Shown one piece after another: positions 22,919 through 32,956 of a DNA stretch of 64,000 bases (position 1 is the stretch's first letter; each line of letters starts with the position of its first letter). The translations under genes and the position numbers were made by a program. The notes beneath the pieces were generated by a model that saw nothing but the letters and a program-made list of their open reading frames with translations, had not been told where the DNA came from and ran no database searches. The stretch comes from Adiantum capillus-veneris (Eukaryota; Streptophyta; Polypodiopsida; Polypodiales; Pteridaceae), in assembly GCA_014529385.2 (NCBI GenBank), contig CM043951.1, positions 107,600,384-107,664,383 on the forward strand, given 5' to 3'.

Positions 22919-24236
22919 TGATTTGTGTGGACCTATGCCTAACCTATCCCTAGGGGGAGCTTCTTACTTTATGACATTTATAGATGATTACTCGAGGAAA
23001 GTATGGGTTTACTTTCTCAAGCACAAGGATGAAGCATTTAGTGTTTTCAAAACGTTTGTGACACTTGTGGAGAATCAGAGTGGCAAGAAGCTTAAATGCT
23101 TACGCACTGACAATGGTGGAGAGTATGTTTCAAAGGCCTTTCACGACTTTTGTGAGTCAAAAGGTATAAAACGTGAACTTACTGCTCCTTACAATCCTCC
23201 TCAAAATGGTGTTGCTGAGAGGATGAATAGGACCATACAAGAGAAGGTCAGAAGTATGCTGTCTAATGCACAGCTGCCAAATGGGTTTTGGGCTGAAGCT
23301 GTATCAACAGCTGTTCATCTTGTAAATAGATCTCCTAGCAAGGTTTTGCAGAAGGATTCAGTGCCAGAGATGGTATGGTCAGGCAAAATGCCCTCATACA
23401 AGCATCTCAGAGTCTTTGGCTGTGAGGCATATACTCACGTTCCAAAGGAATTTAGGAACAAACTTGAGCCAAAGAGTAGAAAGTGCATCTTTCTAGGCTA
23501 TGGTAATTCTGGTGAGATGGGGTATAGACTTTGGGATCCCGAATCCAGAAAGGTTGTCCGCAGCAATGATGTTCACTTTAATGAATCCAAATATCATTCT
23601 AAACCAGAGAGGGTTGAGGAGATTAGAAGAGTTGTCTTCCAAGAAGATGGACCTGCACGTGCAAGACAAAATGTCAGGGCTCAAGAGGAGCAAGGACAGG
23701 ATAGAGTGGACCCACAGGTTGTGGCTGAGCCTGAGACACCTATTGTGCGTAGATCTGGACGTGTCACGCGACCTCCTGATAGGTTTGTTCCATCTATGAA
23801 CTATGTCATGTTGACTGATTGCAATGAGCCTTCATGTTACAAGGAAGCAGTGCAAATGAAGGACTCCGGGAATTGGCAATTTGCCATGCAGTCAGAGATG
23901 ACAGCTCTGCATAAAAACAAGACATGGAAGCTAGTTAAATTACCACAGGCCAAAAAGGCTCTACCTTGTAAATGGGTTTACAGGTATAAGATCACCGCTC
24001 ATGATAGTCAGCCAAAGTACAAAGCAAGGCTTGTTGCCAAGGGCTTTAAGCAAGAACAAGGCATTGACTTTGATGAAGTCTTCTCTCCGGTGGTCAAGAT
24101 GACTACATTGAGATGCTTTCTTGCATTGGTTGCCATATTAGATTTGGTGTTGCACCAAATGGATGTCAAGACAGCGTTCTTGCATGGTGATTTAGATGTG
24201 GAAATTTACATGCAGCAGCCAGAAGGGTTTGTTTAG
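22893..24236 (+). pseudogene. pol: CopB integrase and RT start
   Basis: Integrase core with all three catalytic positions: HSDLCGPM, LRTDNGGEY and NGVAERMNRT. The C-terminal YRLWDPESRKVVRS block, a variable linker and then RT follow: NKTWKLVKLPQAKKALPCKW, ARLVAKGFKQEQGIDFDE, MDVKTAFLHGDLDVEIYMQQ. A TAG at 24234 ends the frame just before LYGLKQSPRAWY. Cuts target DNA and inserts the cDNA when functional. Confidence 0.9.
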
Positions 24237-25379
24237 AAAGGCAAGGAAGATTGGGTATGCCAGTTGTTAAAGAGTCTTTATGGCTTAAAACAATCACCGA
24301 GGGCATGGTACCATAAATTCCACAAGTTTATGCTTTCTCAAGGCTACAAACGTAGTGAGTTCGATCACTGTCTATATACAAAGAAGCCTAAGGATGGTAG
24401 TTGGCTGATCCTTATTTTGTATGTGGATGACATGTTGATTGCTGGCAAGCACTTGGAAGAAATTTCAGCTTTGAAGTCAAAGATGGCAAAATCGTTTGAC
24501 ATGAAAGACATGGGTGAGGCAAGTCATATACTTGGTATGCGCATTGAGAGAGACAGATCAAAGAAGTTGATTTGGTTATCTCAAACAGAGTATATTGACA
24601 AGGTTTTGCAACGTTTCAATATGGAGAAGGGAAAGGCACTGAGTGTTCCATTGCCACCATATGTGAAACTTAGCAAACAAGATTGTCCTGTGTCTGAGGA
24701 AGAACAGGCTGAAATGGATAAGATTCCATATGCGTCTGCAGTGGGTAGTTTGATGTATGCAATGATTGCTACTCGCCCAGACATTGCATTTGCAGTGGGA
24801 GTAGTAAGTCGATACATGTCAAACCCAGGCAAGAAACATTGGGAGGCAGTGAAAGGAATATTGAGATACTTGAAATCTACAAAGAGTATGCGTATATGCT
24901 ATGGAAGTCAGGAGCTAAGTGTAAAGGGTTTTACAGACTCAGATCATGCAGGTGACTTAGACAACCGAAGGTCTACGTCAGGGTATGTCTTTACATTGGC
25001 TGGTGGAGCAGTATCATGGCGTTCTAAATTACAAGATTGTGTTACTCAGTCTACTACAGAGGCTGAATATGTTGCAGCATCAGAGGCATGCAAAGAATCA
25101 ATTTGGCTTAATCGACTAGTAACAGATTTGGGAATCAAAGAAGAGATGCCTGTGTTATATTGTGATAGTCAAAGTGCTATACAATTGGCTCGCAATCCAG
25201 TTTATCACTCAAAGACAAAGCATGTGGATGTGAAGTATCATTTCATCAGGGAAATGCTCGAGGATAAGCAACTTCAGCTTGTCAAAGTTCACACCACAGA
25301 AAATCCTGCTGATCTACTTACAAAAGGACTTCCCTCAGAGAGCTTTGCGCATTTTCGCAAGCAGTTAGGTGTAGGGTAG
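24237..25379 (+). pseudogene. pol: CopB RT palm end and RNase H
   Basis: Continues in frame after the TAG. LYGLKQSPRAWYHKF, ILYVDDMLIAGK (YVDD intact), HILGMRI, then RNase H with TDSDHAGD, STTEAEYVAAS and YCDSQSAIQLA (catalytic D, E, D) and the closing TKHVDVKYHFIREM and NPADLLTKGLP. Ends at a natural stop at 25377, about 80 bp before the polypurine tract. Confidence 0.9.
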
Positions 25380-25457
25380 TACATCACTTCTCTACATCTC
25401 TTGTATATTAGCTTGTATAGTAGCTTCTCTCACACTTAAAGTACCACATTGGACTTT

Positions 25458-25468
25458 AAGTGGGAGGT
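25458..25468 (+). other. CopB polypurine tract
   Basis: AAGTGGGAGGT immediately before the 3' LTR. Primer for plus-strand DNA synthesis. Confidence 0.8.
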
Positions 25469-25660
25469 TGTTGGGGTATAAAGCCCAATGTGGTCGCCCA
25501 GGTAAGTGGGCGGGCCGCCAGGTATGTACACATATTATTTTGTTAAAACCTAATAAGAACTCACTATGCTCTACACATTACAGTAGAGCGAGTTCACCAT
25601 ATCGTCGTGTTCTTCTTCTCGCACTCTCTCTCGCGTCGCACTTCTGCTCGTACTCCTTCA
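25469..25660 (+). repeat. CopB 3' LTR
   Basis: 192 bp, pair of 20108-20299. Followed by the right GCTTG duplication (25661-25665) and then CopA coding sequence in frame. Confidence 0.95.
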
Positions 25661-26172
25661 GCTTGTTTTATCCCAAGGGGGGATCATTGCCGCCAGACTT
25701 ACATGCTTTTTCGGACTCAGATTGGGCTGGTTGTTTTGACACGAGAGTGTCCACAAGTGGTTTTTGTTTCATGCTTGGCAGTTCATGTATATCATGGTTG
25801 AGCAAGAAGCAACCTATTGTGGCCACTTCGAGTTGTGAGGCTGAGTACAGGGCAGTCTTCACAGCTACGGTTGAGTGTGTATGGCTCAGACGCCTTATGG
25901 CTGATTTGGGTGTTGGACAGGACACTACCAACACTATCTACACTGACAGTCAGAGCGCATTGGCAGTTGCGAGGAACCCAGTTTTTCATGCTCGCACAAA
26001 GCACATTGAGGTGCATTACCACTATGTCAAGGAGAGGCTCTCAGCAGGAGAGATCAACTTGGCTTATGTGCCAACACAGGACAACCTTGCAGATCTTTTC
26101 ACAAAGGCATTGTCTCGTGAGAAGCTTGAAGCTTTCCGCAAAGCTTTGGGCTTACTCCCCTTTGTGGACTGA
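25661..26172 (+). pseudogene. CopA RNase H
   Basis: Removing CopB and one GCTTG joins LSGTLHLGL to FYPKGG in frame. RNase H: FSDSDWAGC, VSTSGFCFML, SSCEAEYRA, YTDSQSALAVARNP, TKHIEVHYHYVKERL, NLADLFTKALSREKLE, ending at 26170. Catalytic Asp, Glu and Asp are all present. This is the 3' end of the element whose RT lies at 18643-20107. Confidence 0.9.
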
Positions 26173-26236
26173 TCCTGTCCTCAAGGCATGGCACTTCCCT
26201 TTACTCATGTGCCAGCTCTCGTTCACCGCATCACTC

Positions 26237-26248
26237 CAGGGGGGGATT
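26237..26248 (+). other. CopA polypurine tract
   Basis: CAGGGGGGGATT-type purine run directly before the 3' LTR start. Confidence 0.8.
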
Positions 26249-26475
26249 TGTTACCATATACATGTGGTAGTGATGTGTGTGAACACACTAGGACCGCCAG
26301 GGCATTTTTTCCCTCTTTAGGAGGTTTTTTCCCCCGTGCATTGTATATAAGCCCATCACTCTAGGGCTATCTATCTTTCCATTGCACACTAAGTAACAAA
26401 CTCTCTATTGTGTGCCTTGAGCATCCTTTGTCTTCTCCAATCTGTGTGTGTTTCTGTGCAACCCTAATTCCAATA
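26249..26475 (+). repeat. CopA 3' LTR
   Basis: 227 bp starting TGTTACCATATACATG, with TATATAAG inside. The pair of 59862-60087, which is on the minus strand. Roughly a dozen differences by eye (5-6%), including the last dinucleotide (TA here, CA there). Confidence 0.95.
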
Positions 26476-26480
26476 GGAAT
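26476..26480 (+). other. CopA target-site duplication, 3' copy
   Basis: GGAAT directly after the 3' LTR. The 5' LTR at 60087 (minus strand) is preceded by the same GGAAT (60092-60088). Matching duplications show that both LTRs come from one insertion event although they now face each other 33 kb apart. Confidence 0.9.
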
Positions 26481-26872
26481 ATCCTCCCACAATGGATCTT
26501 CCAAACTTGCAATTGATAAAGATCCATCTTGTTGAGTGAGTTTGGATGATTGGTCATGAGAGTGAAGGACTATATAGATACATTGACAACAATGAGGTCA
26601 ATCTTTATAGGTGCTCAGATCCATACCTAGAAGAGATAACGTATTACAAGCTCTTATATGTCTACACATACGGAGTCGACTATCAATGGAGATCTATAGT
26701 TGTCGACAAGTATGGACGAGAATACAGAGTTGTAGAAAGCACAAATCCACAGACTGTACTAGAAAGAGGTGGATATTTGGTCAATGAAGGACCGCAAATT
26801 CCTCCACCAAACACGAGCAGGATTCCCTTCAAGAGCGATAGCGAGAGAAGGATTGGGAGAGACTCTAGTTAG
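26481..26872 (+). pseudogene. TatB polyprotein N-terminal part
   Basis: Starts soon after the CopA insertion point. ATG 26492 gives 11 codons then a stop, and the frame 26546-26872 follows. It contains repeated Tyr/Asp units: LYRYIDNNEVNLYRC, then VVDKYGREYRVVES, similar in style to TatA units at 8357-9400. No family recognised. The leader that belongs upstream is at 60093-62662 on the minus strand. Confidence 0.5.
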
Positions 26873-26978
26873 ACTTGTAGAAAATCGACGAGTTAGACCA
26901 TCCCAAGTCTAGAAATGGGTAAACCGAAAATACTCCGGAGATAAAGATCCGAGAGATCACGTAACGACTTTTAGAAGA

Positions 26979-27419
26979 GTGATTAGAGCAGAGGAAGTTT
27001 CAGATTTTGCGACACAGTTTGCGGGATTTGGATTGACTCTAGAAGATGATGCAGCTACATGGTTCGACTCGGTGGAAAAATGGGATTTTGAGACCCTAGA
27101 TGAGCTGCTTGAGGAGTTTATTGAAGATTTCTTGCCAAAAGGCATTGCTCACAACACGGTCTCGCAAATCCATAGATTCAAACAGAAAGAGGATGAATCA
27201 GTACGCAAAGCATCATTACGGCTCAAGAGATATGTTAAGCTCTATCCGAGAGCGGAATTACCTACGCAAGCACGACTGATGCTGATCTTTATCCAAGGAA
27301 TGAGACATGCGGGCCTTCAGAAGGATCTGCATATGATAAGGAGGATGACGCTAAATGAGTTGATCAAAGAAGCTCTTTATCTAGTGGATAACTCTGAGGC
27401 ATACAAAGAAAGGACTTAA
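26979..27419 (+). pseudogene. gag: TatB gag capsid core
   Basis: 146 residues of Retrotrans_gag type: LTLEDDAATWFDSVEKW (the WF/WY step), LDELLEEFIEDFLPKG, HRFKQKEDESVRKASLRLKRY, LMLIFIQGMRHAGLQKDL, NELIKEALYLVDNSE. The pattern fits plant Ty3 capsids. The frame opens upstream of the Met (LEE/EQ-rich) and closes with TAA at 27417, and the polyprotein resumes after a frame change at 27524. Confidence 0.75.
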
Positions 27420-27523
27420 AGAGTCAAGGAGATGACACATCCTCTCAGCACAGTGTTTCATAGATAAGTGAGTCCATTGCCAAGCTAACAGCACCTATTG
27501 ATCAAGAAAAGTTTATCGACGAC

Positions 27524-28903
27524 TTGGTCAAGAGGTTGATCCCTCTTGTAAGGTATGATTCGGGAGAGCCAAAGTGGTGTGAAATTGAGAGAAAATGGAC
27601 GAACCATACGGAGGAAGAGTGCTATTATAGCATGGAAAATGCTAGGGAGAGGTATGTACAACCTGTTACGGGGAATGCGCCAAGACCAGTCGGAGTTTTA
27701 AGGCCAGAGCTTGTCTTAGGACAACAACCTCCGCTACCAGGTGCTGGAATGCAGGTAGACATGAGATACATGCCAATGATGGAAGCATCAAATAAACCAA
27801 CGCCAGTACCAGCTACAATGTGGTATAGCAACCAAAGTGAGTACTACCCTTCGGAGCAACAAAATGTGAGAGAAACACATGGAGTAGTGAGGCCGGTACA
27901 ACCTCCACCTCCTGGGTTTCAGTCAAAAGAAAGAAGGTATGAAATGGACGAAAGGACATTGCGATTCATTGCAAATAGCGGCTTATCTAGGTCAAAGCTT
28001 TCTTATAGCCAAGAGGAAATGCTAAAAGAATCTCCTCAACCAAAGACAGATTGTCACAAAAGTCGTGACAACCACTTGGTCAAACAATGTCCTCATACGG
28101 AGATCACTAAAGTAAATGCCTATTGTCTTGAGTGTGGCATCACTCACTTGATCCCTGATTGCCCGAGAAAACCAAACCAAATCAGGAAAATCACGACAAA
28201 TGTATTAGGGATTTTTCAGCTCTCTAGTAGCTCAGAAAATGAAAATGTTGTACCAGTTCAAGTAGTTACGAGAGCACAAGCTCAAAAGAAAGCTGATGAG
28301 AATCCAGAGACAAAGAACACGGAAAGTGACATGAGTCCAAAGACAGATGATGGACCAAAGACAGACGTACCTAGTCAGAAAACCAAGAGCAAACAAAATA
28401 GTTGGAAAGCTAGAAAGACTAGGATGAAAGCACGCAGGGAACAAAAGCAAAAATCCCTAGCTGAGAAGCTTACCGAAGCTGAGGAGAAGATAAAACAGCA
28501 TGAGGAAAAGGAGGCACCTTCTCTTACACAGATGGATAAACCTCTAGAAGAACCATCCACGGATGAGAAACTGAGAAGTGCTAGTTCAGGAGGATCTGTG
28601 TTGGCAGAGAAGGTTAATGAGACATTAGATGCCCTCTTGAAAGCCTATGATGTGAGGCTCAAAAACAACCAAACCCAAGAACACAGGTGGATGACATATC
28701 CCTATGCGGAACTAGAAAAGCAAAGGTTTGAAATGTGCCAGAAAATGATTCAAACAGCCCAAGCTTTACTAGAACCACCAATTGCAAAACCTGAGGATGT
28801 GATCCATGTCATGCCTACACAAGTAATCCCACCAAACCAAGAACTAAAAGAGCCAGATTCTAGTCAAATGAGCACAGACCAAACCTCAAAGACCCAGCAT
28901 TAG
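27524..28903 (+). CDS. TatB nucleocapsid-like ORF with zinc knuckles and coiled-coil
   Basis: 459-residue open frame. An N-terminal part with WCEIERKWTNHTEEECY may be a further Cys/His motif. A Pro-rich middle is followed near residue 170 by CHKSRDNHLVKQCP and near residue 201 by CLECGITHLIPDCP (28124-28165). The latter is a knuckle with C-X2-C-X3-H-X4-C-P spacing, one residue shorter than the canonical retroviral form. A long Lys/Glu-rich helix (residues 290-345) looks coiled-coil. Probably RNA-binding. Not connected in frame to protease (stop at 28901). Confidence 0.6.
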   Translation: MVKRLIPLVRYDSGEPKWCEIERKWTNHTEEECYYSMENARERYVQPVTGNAPRPVGVLRPELVLGQQPPLPGAGMQVDMRYMPMMEASNKPTPVPATMWYSNQSEYYPSEQQNVRETHGVVRPVQPPPPGFQSKERRYEMDERTLRFIANSGLSRSKLSYSQEEMLKESPQPKTDCHKSRDNHLVKQCPHTEITKVNAYCLECGITHLIPDCPRKPNQIRKITTNVLGIFQLSSSSENENVVPVQVVTRAQAQKKADENPETKNTESDMSPKTDDGPKTDVPSQKTKSKQNSWKARKTRMKARREQKQKSLAEKLTEAEEKIKQHEEKEAPSLTQMDKPLEEPSTDEKLRSASSGGSVLAEKVNETLDALLKAYDVRLKNNQTQEHRWMTYPYAELEKQRFEMCQKMIQTAQALLEPPIAKPEDVIHVMPTQVIPPNQELKEPDSSQMSTDQTSKTQH

Positions 28904-29076
28904 AACCAAGGATAGTACTGAATACCACGGATAACTCTTCCGAGGGATTTCACCAAGCTATATCTGAGGATTGTAAAGAGATAGATGGTCTTGACGAATT
29001 GTGGAAACAAGTCAGAGAGGCCAATGAAGTCGATGACCTAAGAAGATGAGTAGACAAGACTGGTGATGAATGAGGA

Positions 29077-30930
29077 GTGTTTCTACCACCAATAGAGGAA
29101 TTTGAGACTGGATCTCAAATGAATCTAGACGTGCGATCGTATTGGGGCGACAAAGGATCTGTACAAGCTATGGATAGTCAACCCCATTCGCTAAGAACAC
29201 TACCGTCCTACATGGGAGAGTATGAGACCAAGTCAGATGTGGTTGCAGTCCCATCACAGAGACTGTCTCCCAACAAGGCCATCGATTCAAAGGGGCTAGT
29301 AGATATTCTATCTACCCCAATCACCTGTACAATAATGTTAGCAGAGTTGCTCAGAATAAGACCAAACATGTGGGCTAATGTGGGTAAATGTCTAGAGAAA
29401 TTTGGTGTAAAAACCCCAATGACTCAAATCGAGGAAGGCATCAAAGAGCTTGAAATGCCTCAACTAAATACTAGTCCAGTGCCATTAAACAAGGTAGGCG
29501 AGTATTACGAGGGAGAATATGGAAACACCACCCTTCCTATGGAATTCAATAATGTAAAAACCATGGCAATCCTTGAAAGTGGAGCTGGTGTGGCCATTGC
29601 AACCAAAGAGGTTTGGAAAAAATGGGGAAAACCTGCCTTGATATCCACACGAATGACCCTGCGGCTTGCAGACGGACACAAGGAAAAGCCCCTAGGACTG
29701 CTAGAAAAAGTACTTGTTACTTCTTGTGGCATTGAATATGAACACACTTTTGTTGTTGTTGACTTTGGCAAGAAGAACAACTATGACATCATTCTAGGAA
29801 GACCATTCATGCGACAATTGAAAATGGTCCAAAATTGGGGTTATGACCATATATACCTGAGACATATGGAAACCATAACAAAGATAAACTTGAGGGACCA
29901 TAGCTATAGGGATGTGATGAGAACACCGGTTGAGGAGTTTGACTCCGCCACAGTAGCAGGATCAGAACTTCTAGCTTGGTTAGGTAAGCCTAAAGAACTG
30001 TGGATGTGTGGAGCTTCACAATGTGGTAGCTTCAAACTTGAGGAATGTATCCTAGAGCGGGTTATAGAGGATATGGACTATATCCCACAACCATTTCCTG
30101 AAGAAGAGTTAGAGCCTTTTGGATGGGAACACATCTTGGCTACTCTGCACGTGTGCGTCGTGGATGATGCTCCCAGAATAAGGTTTTGTGATGAAAATGG
30201 CTATGATGTCGTTCCTTATTTTGCAGTGAGTGTAATCCAGGAAAACGAAGAGAACCAGACATCAACAAGCTCTCGAAATAAGGAGCAAACAAAGAAATGT
30301 GGAGAATCAAAAAAAGAAGAAGACAGCGAGTTCTATGACTCTGTAGAACACTTCGAGCTTCAAGAAGATCAACGACCCGGGAATCAATGTCATTGCTACA
30401 CTAATAAAGTGCATCAAAAGTGGATTCCAAAGTCCTTGGTGAAGACACAGCCACCACAAGCATCCTCATACATGGCTCCTAATAAGGATGCAAAGACTCA
30501 GCTAGGAGGAATACGACCAGAGCAACGAGCTAACAATGCTCTAATCAATGGGCTAGAAAAGTCCTCCAAGAAACTACCACCCACGAATAAACAGACAATA
30601 ACTTTCCACTACCGACCAAAAAATCAAGGGAAAGTACAAGAAGTCAACCTTGCTGAGGATAGTAGTGATAGTGATGAATCTTACGACATCCCCTATCATC
30701 AACTCAGGCCATCACTATCACCAACCCCTTCAGCAACAACCATGACAGGTCAAAAGAACAGGACAACAAGTCAAAGCCAAAAAGCTCGACAAATCTGGAT
30801 ACCAAAAAGCCAGATCGGCCAAAAACAGATATGGATCAAGAAGACAAAGATCTCTAATGACAAATCACAAGATCCAACACCAAAACAAAAACAAGGAAAG
30901 CATGCACGACTCAGGTTTGGGCTCCAATGA
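29077..30930 (+). CDS. TatB protease-like ORF with W-[VI]-P-K tail
   Basis: 617-residue open frame, the longest in the element. Residues 165-270 are retropepsin-like: TMAILESGAGVAIATKEVW at the active site (Glu in the place of the catalytic Asp), LGLLEKVLVT, and YDIILGRPFMRQLKMVQNWG, a block characteristic of Athila/Tat-type proteases. A Glu-rich spacer follows, then the motif WIPK at 30421 and 30797 and WIKK at 30832. The frame stays open for 1.85 kb although the active site is altered, so it may be kept for another role or simply be young. No RT, RNase H or integrase block follows. Confidence 0.65.
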   Translation: MFLPPIEEFETGSQMNLDVRSYWGDKGSVQAMDSQPHSLRTLPSYMGEYETKSDVVAVPSQRLSPNKAIDSKGLVDILSTPITCTIMLAELLRIRPNMWANVGKCLEKFGVKTPMTQIEEGIKELEMPQLNTSPVPLNKVGEYYEGEYGNTTLPMEFNNVKTMAILESGAGVAIATKEVWKKWGKPALISTRMTLRLADGHKEKPLGLLEKVLVTSCGIEYEHTFVVVDFGKKNNYDIILGRPFMRQLKMVQNWGYDHIYLRHMETITKINLRDHSYRDVMRTPVEEFDSATVAGSELLAWLGKPKELWMCGASQCGSFKLEECILERVIEDMDYIPQPFPEEELEPFGWEHILATLHVCVVDDAPRIRFCDENGYDVVPYFAVSVIQENEENQTSTSSRNKEQTKKCGESKKEEDSEFYDSVEHFELQEDQRPGNQCHCYTNKVHQKWIPKSLVKTQPPQASSYMAPNKDAKTQLGGIRPEQRANNALINGLEKSSKKLPPTNKQTITFHYRPKNQGKVQEVNLAEDSSDSDESYDIPYHQLRPSLSPTPSATTMTGQKNRTTSQSQKARQIWIPKSQIGQKQIWIKKTKISNDKSQDPTPKQKQGKHARLRFGLQ

Positions 30931-31259
30931 AGTTGATTCAAGCACGAAAAAGACAAGAATTCATTTGGATTCCAAAACAACCACAGTATCAACTTTCAAA
31001 GCCTGAATCCCGTCCCCAACCAAGCGTACAAGGGCTGAAGCAAAGACCATTGTTGACTCACACAACAAAAAGGTGGATCCCAAAGAAGTATCTTCAAACA
31101 CAAATGAAGCACGGGCAAGTAAGGGTTCCCAAACGAGAGCCAGCAACAAAACAGCCAGTAATCGCAAAGAAATGGGTCCCAAAGAAGAACAACAAAACTG
31201 CTATCAGTGCATCGCCGCTTGAATTCTTACAATTCTTCCTACGATTACAGTACAATTAG
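30927..31259 (+). CDS. TatB W-[VI]-P-K repeat tail
   Basis: Overlaps the previous stop by 4 nt in another frame (ATGA arrangement). 110 residues, very basic. Motifs: FIWIPKQ, KRWIPKKY, VRVPKRE, KKWVPKKN, spaced roughly 35-50 residues. Codons differ between repeats (TGGATT, TGGATC, TGGGTC), so the conservation is at protein level. It stops at 31257 before non-coding sequence. Confidence 0.55.
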   Translation: MKLIQARKRQEFIWIPKQPQYQLSKPESRPQPSVQGLKQRPLLTHTTKRWIPKKYLQTQMKHGQVRVPKREPATKQPVIAKKWVPKKNNKTAISASPLEFLQFFLRLQYN

Positions 31260-32956
31260 AAGAGAGCAAGTCGCTTCAATCAAGCAACGATACAGGAGCT
31301 TCAAAGACCATTACATTGCTTAGAATAGGAAGCCTCGCCAACAAATGCCAATAAGCAAATTGCTTATACCCACATCTTGCACAACATAAATCTTTTCCAT
31401 GCATTGACTGTGTATGCATAATAGGGCTACATTACAAGGCCTACATAGGCACAACTTTAAATGCCCAAGCACAACACATACCCTTTGCGATACCCTGTCG
31501 TAAAGGATGACTCTAAATAGGAAGGGGGGAGGCATTATGAATGCGGACCTAACATTATGACTATTAGAGGGCAATGTTTGTGAGAGGCATTGAATTTTTG
31601 CGTTTTATTGTGATAATTTTTTGACGAAATTTAGAGTATATGCCCTCATAGTATTGTTACAGAGGAGTATGGGGACAAAATCTATATATGAGCCCCTAGG
31701 GAAATGTGTATAGTGTACATAGCATTTAGATTTCTATTTGAATGATTTTTCTTTTGTTAAGTTTTTTAAAGATTTTCTTTGTTTATTATTAAGAAAAAAA
31801 ATTCCATAATCCACATGAAGAAAAGACTGACGAGAGGCCTGAGCACTACAAAGAGAAGAAGGTACAAGGAAACGATGAAACTTCACGAAGTATGTCTCAG
31901 CAACCACACTACAATAGCCGAAGAACTTGTCACAAAGCAGTGTCAACAGGCAATGGACAAGTCATAAAAGTATGAGTCGAGTAGCTTAGCCACAAAATGA
32001 GTGAGGTGTTCAAGTAATATTCTCTATGGTCTAAGCGTCTTAGCTATTCTAGGTACTGCTCAAGTTGGAAGAGTTGAGCATATTTACATTGTGTCGCTCA
32101 TGCTGGTATAGGTGAGCAAAAGAGTCGAAGACTAAGTACTTAAGTCTGGTGAAGTGAAGGAGAAGGTCCAAAAGACACTCACGTACTAAGCACAGTGAGA
32201 TACGAGTGGAGAAACTTCTACATAGACAACCCTTCTTGGAAAGGTGGAAGCTATTGAGACATCTTTTGATGTCACATGTGCTACATTTATTCCTCAAAAC
32301 ACCCATCATCTCCTTCTTTCACATTGCATGCTTTTGTTGCAAATTTCTCATATGCATATAGAGTGTCCCATAATTGGCACTTGCATCAGGCACTCTTTCC
32401 GTGTTTCACCCAAGAACAGACCTTTCATGAACATGTACTTCACATTCAACTGCTCAACTCCAATAAGAGCGTATACCAAAGGCATTTTTTTTCCCACCGG
32501 GTTTTTTCCCTTTGGTCATCCAAGTTTTAGACCCTAATCTAAAGACACCTATCACCATCCTCTTGGACATATTCCTTCTACAATTACAATAAGGAAATGC
32601 TACTCAAATCAATTGAAAAATGAATTGGAGCACCAAATTCAGATCATAGCATACTTCTCCTCAATGGCGGAGTCGAAGAATGGCCTACAATGACAAAGCT
32701 GCAGACAACACTAACAACATGATTGCACAGGAACAAAGAAGTCCCCAATGAAGAAGAGCAGACATAAAAGTAATCAGAGGATCTCAAAAGATGAATGGTT
32801 ATGATGATAGATGTCCGCTCTAATGGATCATAGTTCTTGTTGTGGTTCGACAAAGTTACAAGCAGTGCAACAAATGAAGCCAAAACGACAGCAAAGACCA
32901 CATCGCCATCGACAATCAGGTCATGTCGAGGAGGACATGAACGCGGAAGGGGGGAG
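31260..32956 (+). other. TatB 3' untranslated region
   Basis: 1.7 kb without a coding signal. It holds an internal polypurine tract at 31519-31532 (AGGAAGGGGGGAGG), a stretch shared with TatA 12641-13318 and the terminal polypurine tract GGAAGGGGGGAG just before the LTR at 32957. Confidence 0.65.

Larger units (their letters stand above)
20108..25660 (+). mobile_element. CopB, complete nested Ty1/copia element
   Basis: A 5.55-kb element with 192-bp LTRs at both ends, GCTTG target duplication, primer site, gag, protease, integrase, RT, RNase H and polypurine tract in canonical copia order. Sequence is of Tnt1/Tork type: the gag-pre-integrase CxxCLYGKQ, the integrase FIDDYSRKVWVY and the RT YVDDMLIAGK resemble that clade. 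Three in-frame stops and one frameshift make it non-autonomous now. By eye the LTRs differ at six of 192 positions. Confidence 0.95.
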
